Assembly: GCF_001746365.1 (NCBI RefSeq)
Contig: NZ_MJAJ01000032.1
Span: 27,722 to 91,721, forward strand
Source: Streptomyces sp. LUP30
Lineage (GTDB): Bacteria; Actinomycetota; Actinomycetes; Streptomycetales; Streptomycetaceae
DNA length: 64,000 nucleotides
Direction: 5' to 3'
How positions within the stretch are numbered: position 1 is the first letter of the stretch; every line of letters begins with the position of its first letter. The notes beneath the pieces are model-generated. The model made no database searches, was not told where the DNA came from, and saw only the letters and a list, made by a program, of their open reading frames with translations. Positions 24,840 to 32,157 of the stretch are shown piece after piece. Both the position numbers and the translations under genes were made by a program.

Positions 24840-26267
24840 ATGGCGAGAACCCGGGCCACTTTGGGCGTCGACCTCCACCTGGAACCCACCGGACCGCATC
24901 TGCGGCGGGGGCTCACCGACGCCCTGCGTGAGGCCGTCCGCTGCGGCCGGCTCCCGCCCGGCGCCCGTCTGCCCTCCTCCCGCTCCCTCGCCGCGGACCT
25001 GGGCATCGCCCGCAACACGGTCGCCGACGCCTACGGCGACCTCGTCGCCGAGGGCTGGCTCACCGCCCGCCAGGGCTCGGGCACCCGCGTGGCGGAGCGG
25101 ACGGTCGTCCCGCCGGCCGGCGACGCCACGCCCCGGCGCCCCGAACGGCGCGGGCCCGCGTACGACCTGCGTCCCGGCACCCCCGATCTCGGCTCCTTCC
25201 CGCGCGCCGAGTGGCTCAGAGCGGCTCGCCGCGCCCTCACCGCCGCCCCCTCCGAGGCCTTCGGCTACGGCGACCCGCGTGGCCGGGTGGAGCTGCGCAC
25301 CGCGCTCGCCGAGTACCTCTCCCGCGCCCGCGGGGTGCGCGCCGACCCCGGGCGCATCGTGGTGTGCGCCGGCTTCGCGCACGGGCTGAAACTGCTCACC
25401 GCCGTTCTGCGGGCGCGCGGCGCGCACACGGTCGCCGTCGAGTCCTACGGCCTGGACGAGCACTGGAGGCTGCTGGCCGCGGCCGGGATGACGACGACCG
25501 CGCTGCCCTTCGACGAACGGGGCACGGACACCGGGCGGCTGACGGACGCGGGCGCGGTCCTGCTCACCCCCGCCCACCAGTTCCCGATGGGCGTGCCCCT
25601 GCACCGCGACCGGCGGGCCGCCGTCGTGGACTGGGCACGGCGCACCGGCGGGCTGGTCCTGGAGGACGACTACGACGGGGAGTTCCGCTACGACCGCCAG
25701 CCCGTCGGAGCCCTCCAGGGCCTGGACCCCGAGCATGTGGTGTACCTGGGCACGGCGAGCAAGTCGCTCGCCCCCGGCCTGCGGCTGGGCTGGATGGCGC
25801 TGCCGGCCGACCTGGTCGGGGAGGTGACGCGGGCCAAGGGCGGGATGGACACCTCCGGGGTCCTCGACCAGCTGACGCTGGCCGAGTTCATCACGTCCGG
25901 TGCCTACGACCGCCATGTCCGGGCGGCCCGCACGCGCTACCGCCGACGCCGTGACGCACTGGTCGCGGCGCTGGCCGCCCGCGCCCCGGCGATCCGCGTC
26001 ACCGGCATCGCGGCCGGCCTGCACGCCGTCCTGCGGCTACCGCCCGGCACGCAGGGGCCGGTGCTGCGGGCTGCCGCCTACCAGGGCCTGGCCGTCGACG
26101 CCCTCACCCCCCGCTACCGGCACGCCGACGCGGTCACCGCGCCCCTCGACGCCCTGGTCGTGGGGTACGGGACACCGCCGGACCACGCCTGGTCGGGAGC
26201 GCTGGACGCGTTGTGCGCGGCTCTCCCTTTCGGTGAGAACGGCTCCGGAATTCCTTTTCCCGGATAG
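24840..26267 (+). CDS. MocR/PdxR-type GntR regulator with aminotransferase-like domain
   Basis: A 475-residue fusion. The N-terminal GntR winged helix covers about 15-85 (LPPGARLPSSRSLAADLGIARNTVADAYGDLVAEGWLTARQGSGTRVA in family register). A fold-type I aminotransferase-like domain follows, with the PLP Lys in GTASKSLAPGLRLGWM and the Asp in VLEDDYDGEFRYDR. Such proteins sense PLP or an adduct. It is divergent from two AhpD-type genes and followed by a third, which implies control of these. A TATGGT hexamer eight bases before the ATG suggests a very short or absent leader. Confidence 0.92.
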   Translation: MARTRATLGVDLHLEPTGPHLRRGLTDALREAVRCGRLPPGARLPSSRSLAADLGIARNTVADAYGDLVAEGWLTARQGSGTRVAERTVVPPAGDATPRRPERRGPAYDLRPGTPDLGSFPRAEWLRAARRALTAAPSEAFGYGDPRGRVELRTALAEYLSRARGVRADPGRIVVCAGFAHGLKLLTAVLRARGAHTVAVESYGLDEHWRLLAAAGMTTTALPFDERGTDTGRLTDAGAVLLTPAHQFPMGVPLHRDRRAAVVDWARRTGGLVLEDDYDGEFRYDRQPVGALQGLDPEHVVYLGTASKSLAPGLRLGWMALPADLVGEVTRAKGGMDTSGVLDQLTLAEFITSGAYDRHVRAARTRYRRRRDALVAALAARAPAIRVTGIAAGLHAVLRLPPGTQGPVLRAAAYQGLAVDALTPRYRHADAVTAPLDALVVGYGTPPDHAWSGALDALCAALPFGENGSGIPFPG

Positions 26268-26287
26268 ATTTCCTGGATTTTCCCCGA

Positions 26288-26293
26288 TACAGT
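26288..26293 (+). promoter_or_regulatory. Candidate leaderless promoter of AhpD-type paralogue 3
   Basis: TACAGT lies exactly six bases before the ATG with no Shine-Dalgarno sequence between, as expected for a -10 box whose transcript begins at the start codon. The same hexamer at the same distance precedes the DMT transporter gene. Confidence 0.6.
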
Positions 26294-26299
26294 CCCACC

Positions 26300-26785
26300 A
26301 TGACGAACAGTAATTCCGTGTCCCGCGTCGCCCTCAAGAAGACGACCCCTCAGGTCTCCGCCGCGATGGCCTCCCTGCATGCCGCCGCAGTTTCCGCCGC
26401 GCAGGAAGCGAAGGTCGAGCCGGAGATACTGGAACTGGTCAGGACCCGCGCCTCGCAGATCAACGGCTGCGCCTTCTGCCTCGACATGCACACGAAGGAC
26501 GCCCGCGCCCACGGGGAGAGCGAACAGCGCCTGTACGCGCTGAACGCCTGGCGGGAGACCCCCTTCTTCAGTGAACGGGAGCGCGCCGCACTGGCGTTGA
26601 CCGAGGCCGTGACCCTGGTGCACGACGGCCAGGTGCCGGACGCGGTGTACGCCGAGGCGGCGGAGGTCTTCGACGAGGCGCAGCTGGCGGCGCTGATCTG
26701 GGCGGCCGCGGTCATCAACGCCTACAACCGGATCGCCATCGCGACGCGTATGGCCCCGGGCGCTTATCAGCCCGCCGGGAAGTAA
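26300..26785 (+). CDS. Carboxymuconolactone decarboxylase/AhpD-type protein (paralogue 3)
   Basis: A 161-residue protein with ASQINGCAFCLDMHTKDA (CxxC plus His) and the family tail AAVINAYNRIAIATR. It shares more motif identity with paralogue 2 than with paralogue 1 (ASQIN, MHxKDA). It probably acts as a thiol-based peroxidase partner or oxidoreductase in the cytoplasm. It sits 32 bases after the MocR gene on the same strand but has its own likely leaderless promoter. Confidence 0.9.
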   Translation: MTNSNSVSRVALKKTTPQVSAAMASLHAAAVSAAQEAKVEPEILELVRTRASQINGCAFCLDMHTKDARAHGESEQRLYALNAWRETPFFSERERAALALTEAVTLVHDGQVPDAVYAEAAEVFDEAQLAALIWAAAVINAYNRIAIATRMAPGAYQPAGK

Positions 26786-26966
26786 ATGCAGGAATGCGGG
26801 TAAGCGGAATGACGGAAAGACGGCAAGGCGGCGGGATGGAAAGGTGAAAAGCGGAAAGCGGGCATCGGTGAAATCGGCCGATGCCCGTTCCCGTGCTTTC
26901 CCTGTTCGCCGCACTCGCCGCACTCGCCGCACTCGCCGCACTCGCCCCGAACCCGCCGCGCGCGCC
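26786..26966. terminator. Intergenic terminator (26859-26887) with 9-bp tandem repeat (26907-26946)
   Basis: Between convergent genes. A ten-base stem CGGGCATCGG/CCGATGCCCG with a nine-base loop at 26859-26887 can stop transcription both ways. Beside it, 26907-26942 has four exact copies of CGCCGCACT plus a partial copy to 26946. No gene is supported here. Confidence 0.7.
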
Positions 26967-27764
26967 TCAGGTGCAGGAAAGCGGCTCCGCCAGCGATTCC
27001 AGCCACGGGCGCCATTCCCGCGCCCGCGCGGGAGGCGCGCAGCCGATCACCCCTCCCGCCCAGCCGGTGACCGGCCGGATCCCGTGCAGGGCGTTCACCA
27101 GCCACACCTCCCGGCCGTCCAGCTCGGTCAGCGCCCGCTCGCGGTGGACGACCCGGACCCCGAGCCGGTGGGCCCGTTCCTGGATCAGGCCGACCGTCAC
27201 CCCGGACAGCACCGGCAGCCGTGGCGGGGGCAGACACAGCGCATCGCCCTCCCACCACAGGACGCTGGCGGTCGCCGCCTCCAGCACCGCGCCCGACGGT
27301 GCGACCAGCACCGCCTCCGTCGCACCCTCCTCGGACGCCCGACGGCGCACCCGGGCCAGGGCGTCCAGGTCGGGCCCCTTGCGGCGCGGCATGGTCCGCG
27401 GGTCCGGCTGGCCGGCCGCCCAGACCCGGACGTCCGGCTCCAGCGGCGGGGCGGGCCGCAGCAGCAGCCGCAACTCCAGTGACCCCGCGGCGAGTTCCAC
27501 GCGCGGGAACCACTCACCCGTGCGGGGCAGCGCGGCCGTCGCGTCCCGCCAGAACTCCAGCAGCCGGCGCAACGGCGGCCCGCTGCACTCGCCGCAGGCC
27601 CGCAGGAACCGCTCCCGGTGCCGCTCCAGACCGCGCACCCGGCCCTCGCGCACCAGCCACGAGTCCGCCACGAGCAGCCGTCCGCCACCGGAATCGGCGC
27701 GGGGCGCCAGCCCCCCGGCCGGCGTCCACGCCAGCGACTCCTCCACGACCGCATGCCCTGTCAT
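26967..27764 (-). CDS. PabC-like aminodeoxychorismate lyase (class IV aminotransferase fold)
   Basis: A 265-residue PLP enzyme expected to release pyruvate from 4-amino-4-deoxychorismate, giving 4-aminobenzoate. Landmarks are the N-terminal RGRVRGLERHRERFLRAC-type region, a candidate PLP Lys in RRKGPDLDALARVRRRA, the EAVLVAPSGAVLEAATASVLWW block and SGVTVGLIQERAHRLG. A close relative, D-amino-acid or branched-chain aminotransferase, is less likely because PabAB lies in the same operon. It is the last gene of the operon, 12 bases after the monooxygenase, and terminates at the hairpin downstream. Confidence 0.85.
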   Translation of the reverse strand: MTGHAVVEESLAWTPAGGLAPRADSGGGRLLVADSWLVREGRVRGLERHRERFLRACGECSGPPLRRLLEFWRDATAALPRTGEWFPRVELAAGSLELRLLLRPAPPLEPDVRVWAAGQPDPRTMPRRKGPDLDALARVRRRASEEGATEAVLVAPSGAVLEAATASVLWWEGDALCLPPPRLPVLSGVTVGLIQERAHRLGVRVVHRERALTELDGREVWLVNALHGIRPVTGWAGGVIGCAPPARAREWRPWLESLAEPLSCT

Positions 27765-27776
27765 CGTCTGCTCCTC

Positions 27777-28967
27777 TCAGTACTTTCCGCCCGCTGCCGC
27801 GGGGGCCCCGCCGCGCGGCCCGTACGGCGCGTGCTCCAGCCACGACCCGCACGACGGCAGCACGGGCGCGAGCGCGGCCGCCGCCCACTGCCGGAGCCGC
27901 ACGCTCCGGCGGGTCGGCCGCAGATGCTCCAGGGCGCTCCCCGCGGCGGCGCTGTTGAACAGCCCCGCCGCGCGCCGTGCCTCGGCGAACGCCTCGACGG
28001 CGTCGTCGGTCCCGGCCGCGACGGCCCCGGCCGCCGCCGCTGCGTCGGCGATCCCGCTGTTCATGCCGCGCGCGCCGAACGGCGGGAACAGATGCGCCGC
28101 CTCGCCGACGAGCAGCACCCGCAGGCGGGAATCCGTGAACGAGGCGGCGACCGACCGCTGGAAGCGGTACGTCGACACCCACAGGATCCGGTCGGCGTAC
28201 CCCTCGCCCACGACCGCCGGCAGCCAGCGCCGTACGGCCTCCTCGGTCCCGAACGCCTCCTGCGCGTCGTCGTCGCGGCACTGCAGGTCGACCTGGAAGC
28301 CCCCGGTGAACGGCACCCGCATCACGCTGCGGCCGCCCACCCCCGGATGCTCGTAGTGGAAGACCCGCTCCAGCGGCAGTTCGCCGCCCGGCACGTCGGC
28401 CACGTCCACGACGACGTGGAAGCCCTCGCCCCGGACGCCCTCCATGGCGATGCCCAGCGCCCGCCGGACCGCCGAGCGGGCCCCGTCGGCGGCGACGACG
28501 TGCCCGGCGCGCCACTCCCGGCCGCCCTCGCCGCTCACCACGACCTCGCCCGGCGCGACGTCCACGCCGCGCACGCGCGCGTCCCACTCGAAGACGACCC
28601 CGGCCCGTTCGCAGGCTGCCCGCAGAAAGCGCTCGGTGTCCACCTGGCGCAGGCTGGTGAAGGGCGGGAACGCGGCCGGAGCGCCGGACGGCGGAGGGAA
28701 GGTGCGCGAGTACACCTCGCGGCCCCGGTACAGGGTCCGCCGGGTGTGCCAGGTCCGCCCGTAGGACGAGATCTCGGCGGCGAGCCCGGGACGCATCGCG
28801 TCGAGCAGCCGGAGCGTCTCGCGGTGCACGAACAGGGCGCGGCTGCCCGGCCGTTCACGGTCCTCGGCGTCCGCCTCCAGCAGCACGACGGGCAGTCCGC
28901 GTGCACGCAGGGCGAGCGCCGCCGACAGACCGACGGGGCCCGCGCCCACGACGACGACCGGGTTCAC
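27777..28967 (-). CDS. FAD-dependent aromatic monooxygenase (class A)
   Basis: A 396-residue flavoprotein hydroxylase. The FAD fold is VVVVGAGPVGLSAALALRARG at the N-terminus, the DG motif is HVVAADGARSAVRRALG and the second FAD motif is LLVGEAAHLFPPFGARGMNSGIADA (Glu replaces the usual Asp of GDAAH). The GTG start overlaps the upstream ligase stop as GTGA. In this operon it would be expected to oxidise 4-aminobenzoate or its activated ester on the ring or nitrogen; that is inference. No membrane or carrier domain is present. Confidence 0.88.
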   Translation of the reverse strand: MNPVVVVGAGPVGLSAALALRARGLPVVLLEADAEDRERPGSRALFVHRETLRLLDAMRPGLAAEISSYGRTWHTRRTLYRGREVYSRTFPPPSGAPAAFPPFTSLRQVDTERFLRAACERAGVVFEWDARVRGVDVAPGEVVVSGEGGREWRAGHVVAADGARSAVRRALGIAMEGVRGEGFHVVVDVADVPGGELPLERVFHYEHPGVGGRSVMRVPFTGGFQVDLQCRDDDAQEAFGTEEAVRRWLPAVVGEGYADRILWVSTYRFQRSVAASFTDSRLRVLLVGEAAHLFPPFGARGMNSGIADAAAAAGAVAAGTDDAVEAFAEARRAAGLFNSAAAGSALEHLRPTRRSVRLRQWAAAALAPVLPSCGSWLEHAPYGPRGGAPAAAGGKY

Positions 28968-30532
28968 GCGCGCACGCTCCGCGGCGTCCCGGTCAGCATG
29001 CGGGTGATCTCCACCCGCTTCACCTTCCAGGTCGCCGTCATCGGCAGCTCCTCGAACCGCCACTGCCGGGGCTCGGCCATCGCGGGCAGATCGGCCGTGG
29101 CCGCCCGCCAGCGCTCCGGGTCCAGCGGCTGCTCCCCGCGCACGCACACCACCGGCACCGGCTCACGGTCCGCCCCGGCCACGACGACCACCTCGCGGAG
29201 CTCCTCCAGCCGTTCCATCAGGGTGTCCTCGATCTCCAGGTTGCTGTGCACCGAGTCGATCCGGTCCACCTCGCGGTCGATCAGACGCAGCGCGCCCAAC
29301 CGGCTCATGCAGCCCAGGTCGCCCATCTGCCACCAGCCGCCGTCGAGCTGACGGTCGTACTGCTCCCGCGCGCCGAGGTAGGTGAGGATGCGGCCCCTGG
29401 TGCGGGCCTCGATCCGCCCGGGCGTGCCGGGCGGGACCCGTCGTCCCTCGGCGTCGGCGATCCGCACCCGCGTGAAGCCGGGGATCCCGATCCCGACCCG
29501 TCTGCCGTCCGCGCGCTCCGCGCTGCGCCGGGTGAACCACCGGAACGCGACCGGACCGGTCTCGCTCTGCCCGTACAGCTGGATCAGCCAGGGCGCCCGG
29601 CGGGTCGACGCGCCCAGGAGCCGGCGCACGGTGCGCGGATGGATCGCGTCGAACGTGGAGCCGTACGACTTCACCCGGGACAGCGGGGCGCCGGGCGCGT
29701 CGGCCAGCTCCTCCCACAGCACGAAGGTGTTGGGGTGGGTCTCCACGATGCCGGGGCGGTGGCGGGCCAGCAGCGGTCCGACGGCCGCCGGTTCCGGGTC
29801 GGTGATCAGCACGAGCGGGCTGCCGAAGTGCAGCAGCACGCCGAGCAGGTGGTAGAAGCGCGAGTGCGCGAACGACATGTGCAGCGCGGCCGTCTCGCCG
29901 CGGGTGGGCAGGCCCATCGCCTTCTGGGGCACGAGCCGGTTCCACATCGCTTTCGGGCAGTGCACGGCCAGCTTGGGCACGCCCGTGGTGCCCGAGCTGT
30001 GGGTGATCAGGGCGGGCTCGCGCGGATGCAGCCGCACCGGCGCGGGCGGCCGCGCGCCGGCGTACTGCTCCAGCGGCTCGGCGCCGGGCGCGTCGTCCAC
30101 GGACAGGATCCCCCGCACGGACGTCCCGGCCCCGTGCAGCGACCCCTCCAGCCTGGCCCGGTCGGTGATCAGCCAGGGCTGCCGCAGCCGTTCGAGCAGC
30201 TGCCCCACGACCGGACCGGACAGCCCCGGGGAGAGCAGCGCGGGCACCGCGCCGATCCGGGATATCGCGCAGGTCAGCAGCACGATGTCGACGTTGTCCG
30301 TCTTGTGGACGGCCACCCGCTCCGAGGGCCGCACCCCGGCCGCCCACAGTCGGCCCGACAGCTCCTCCACCAGGTCGGCCAGCGTCCGGTAGTCCAGGTG
30401 GACGCCCAGGGAGGGGTGGGTGTCCAGCGGCCGGTCCAGGGTGACGAAGACGGCTCCGTGGCGGTCGGCCGCCCGCCGGAACAGGGGGCCGAGGTAGAAC
30501 CCGCGGTCGGCGAGCAGGGGGTGCTGCGACAT
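28964..30532 (-). CDS. AMP-forming acyl-CoA synthetase/ligase (ligase 1)
   Basis: A 522-residue ANL-superfamily enzyme. The P-loop is ITHSSGTTGVPKLAVH, the A5-like motif is IQLYGQSETGPVAFRW, the A7 motif is WQMGDLGCMSRLG, the hinge is DREVDRIDSVHSNLEIEDTL and the C-terminal Lys is in TATWKVKRVEIT. It activates a carboxylic acid as the adenylate; the acceptor is unknown, as no carrier protein or condensation domain is encoded nearby. ATG at 30532 is chosen for a GAGAGGA site. It lies 50 bases after ligase 2 and overlaps the monooxygenase by four bases. Confidence 0.85.
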   Translation of the reverse strand: MSQHPLLADRGFYLGPLFRRAADRHGAVFVTLDRPLDTHPSLGVHLDYRTLADLVEELSGRLWAAGVRPSERVAVHKTDNVDIVLLTCAISRIGAVPALLSPGLSGPVVGQLLERLRQPWLITDRARLEGSLHGAGTSVRGILSVDDAPGAEPLEQYAGARPPAPVRLHPREPALITHSSGTTGVPKLAVHCPKAMWNRLVPQKAMGLPTRGETAALHMSFAHSRFYHLLGVLLHFGSPLVLITDPEPAAVGPLLARHRPGIVETHPNTFVLWEELADAPGAPLSRVKSYGSTFDAIHPRTVRRLLGASTRRAPWLIQLYGQSETGPVAFRWFTRRSAERADGRRVGIGIPGFTRVRIADAEGRRVPPGTPGRIEARTRGRILTYLGAREQYDRQLDGGWWQMGDLGCMSRLGALRLIDREVDRIDSVHSNLEIEDTLMERLEELREVVVVAGADREPVPVVCVRGEQPLDPERWRAATADLPAMAEPRQWRFEELPMTATWKVKRVEITRMLTGTPRSVRA

Positions 30533-30582
30533 GTGGCTGTTCCTCTCGGCAGGGCGCTCGGACGAAGCGCGCCCGGACGCGG

Positions 30583-32157
30583 TCACCAGGCGCCCCGGCG
30601 GACCAGATGGCGCCGGAGCTTTCCGCTGGCGGTGCGGGGCAGGGACGTCACGAAGACGACGCTTCTGGGCGTCTTGAAGGCGGCGAGGCGATCACGCGCC
30701 AGGGCGACGAGCTCCGTCTCCAGGGCGGCTGCGCGGATCCGGCCCTCGGGCACGACGAAGGCCCGCAGCCTGCTGGAGCCCCGCGCGTCCGGGACGGCGG
30801 CGACCGCGACCTCCCGCACCGCCGGATGGGCCCGCAGGACGGCCTCCACCTCCAGCGGGGAGACGGTGATCCCGCCGACCATCTCCATGTCGTCGGCGCG
30901 GCCCAGATGCCGGTAGGAGCCGTCCGGCTCGCGGCGCGCCCGGTCGTGGGTGGCCAGCCAGCCGCCGGCCAGGGTGCGCTCGGTCTCCTCCGGCCGGTTC
31001 AGATAGCCGCGCGTCACCGTCGGCCCGCGCACCCACATCTCGCCCGCCGCGCCGTCGGGCACCGGCCGCCCGGCCCGGTCGCGCAGCTCCACCTCGAACC
31101 CGGGCACGGGACGCCCGACGGTGCCGAGCCGGTGGTGGTTCAGGCTGTTGGCGCAGAAGGCGTGGCCGGCTTCGGTGGAGCCGATCTGCTCCAGCACGGG
31201 CGCGCCGAGCAGTTCCTCGACCCGGGCGCCGAGGCCGTCCGGCAGGCCCTCGCCGGCCGACACCGCCGCGCGCACCGAGGCGAAGCAGGTCGTGTGCCCG
31301 CTGCCCCGGTCGGCGACCAGCGCCGCGTACGCCGAGGGCACCGAGTAGAGCAGGGTGACACGGTGCCGGGCGACCAGCTCGTCGACGGCGGCGGGCGACG
31401 GACGCCTGTCCACCAGCACGGCGCTGGAGCCGGAGAAGAGCGGGAAGACGAAGGCGTTGCCGAAGCCGTAGGCGAAGTACAGCTTGGACACCGAGAGGGT
31501 GACGTCCGCCTCGGTGATCCGCAGCAGCCGCCGGCCGATGAGGTCGTGGTACGTCTTCGGGTCGCCGTGCGTGTGCACGACCCCCTTCGGCCGGCCCGTG
31601 GTGCCCGAGGTGTACTGCACGTACAGCGGCGTGTGCGCGTCGACCGGGTGGGCGCGGGCGGGCCGGGCCGTCGGGGCGAGCGCGAGAAGCTGGTCGGCGC
31701 CGAGCCGGACCCGGTCGGCGAACCGGTCCTCCAGGCCCGGTCCCGTCACGCACAGCACGGCCTCGGCGTCCTCGGCCATGAACGCGTGCTCCGCGGCGGG
31801 CAGTTCGGGATTGACCAGGACGGCGACCGCCCCGAGCCGGGCCGCGCCGAGAAAGGCCGCCACCCAGGCGATCCCGTCGGGCAGCGCGAGGAGCACCCGG
31901 TCGCCGGGCCGCACCCCGTGCTCGGCGAGCACCCGGCCCGCACGCGCCCCGAGATCGTGCACCTCGCCGTGGGTCCAGGCCCGGTGCCCCTGGTGGAACG
32001 CGGCCCGGCCGCCCCACCCGCGCCGCTCGGCGAGCGCGGCCAGGTACGCGGCGAGGTTGCCGGGGGCGGTGGAGTCGTCGGCGACCGACCGGGGCCGGGG
32101 CACCCCCGCGACGGGGATGACGACCGGACCGGGCCCGGGCGTACGCGAGGCCGTCAT
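30583..32157 (-). CDS. Benzoate-CoA-ligase-family AMP-forming ligase (ligase 2)
   Basis: A 524-residue ANL enzyme. The P-loop is YVQYTSGTTGRPKGVVHTH. Its KLYFAYGFGNAFVFPLFSGSSAVL segment is typical of benzoate- and aminobenzoate-CoA ligases. Further motifs are EQIGSTEAGHAFCAN, the A8 hinge GRADDMEMVGGITVSPLEVEAVL and the catalytic Lys in PRTASGKLRRH. The expected reaction is 4-aminobenzoate to 4-aminobenzoyl-CoA. The start overlaps the PabAB stop as ATGA. A 4-aminobenzoate substrate is inferred from the two flanking pab genes. Confidence 0.88.
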   Translation of the reverse strand: MTASRTPGPGPVVIPVAGVPRPRSVADDSTAPGNLAAYLAALAERRGWGGRAAFHQGHRAWTHGEVHDLGARAGRVLAEHGVRPGDRVLLALPDGIAWVAAFLGAARLGAVAVLVNPELPAAEHAFMAEDAEAVLCVTGPGLEDRFADRVRLGADQLLALAPTARPARAHPVDAHTPLYVQYTSGTTGRPKGVVHTHGDPKTYHDLIGRRLLRITEADVTLSVSKLYFAYGFGNAFVFPLFSGSSAVLVDRRPSPAAVDELVARHRVTLLYSVPSAYAALVADRGSGHTTCFASVRAAVSAGEGLPDGLGARVEELLGAPVLEQIGSTEAGHAFCANSLNHHRLGTVGRPVPGFEVELRDRAGRPVPDGAAGEMWVRGPTVTRGYLNRPEETERTLAGGWLATHDRARREPDGSYRHLGRADDMEMVGGITVSPLEVEAVLRAHPAVREVAVAAVPDARGSSRLRAFVVPEGRIRAAALETELVALARDRLAAFKTPRSVVFVTSLPRTASGKLRRHLVRRGAW

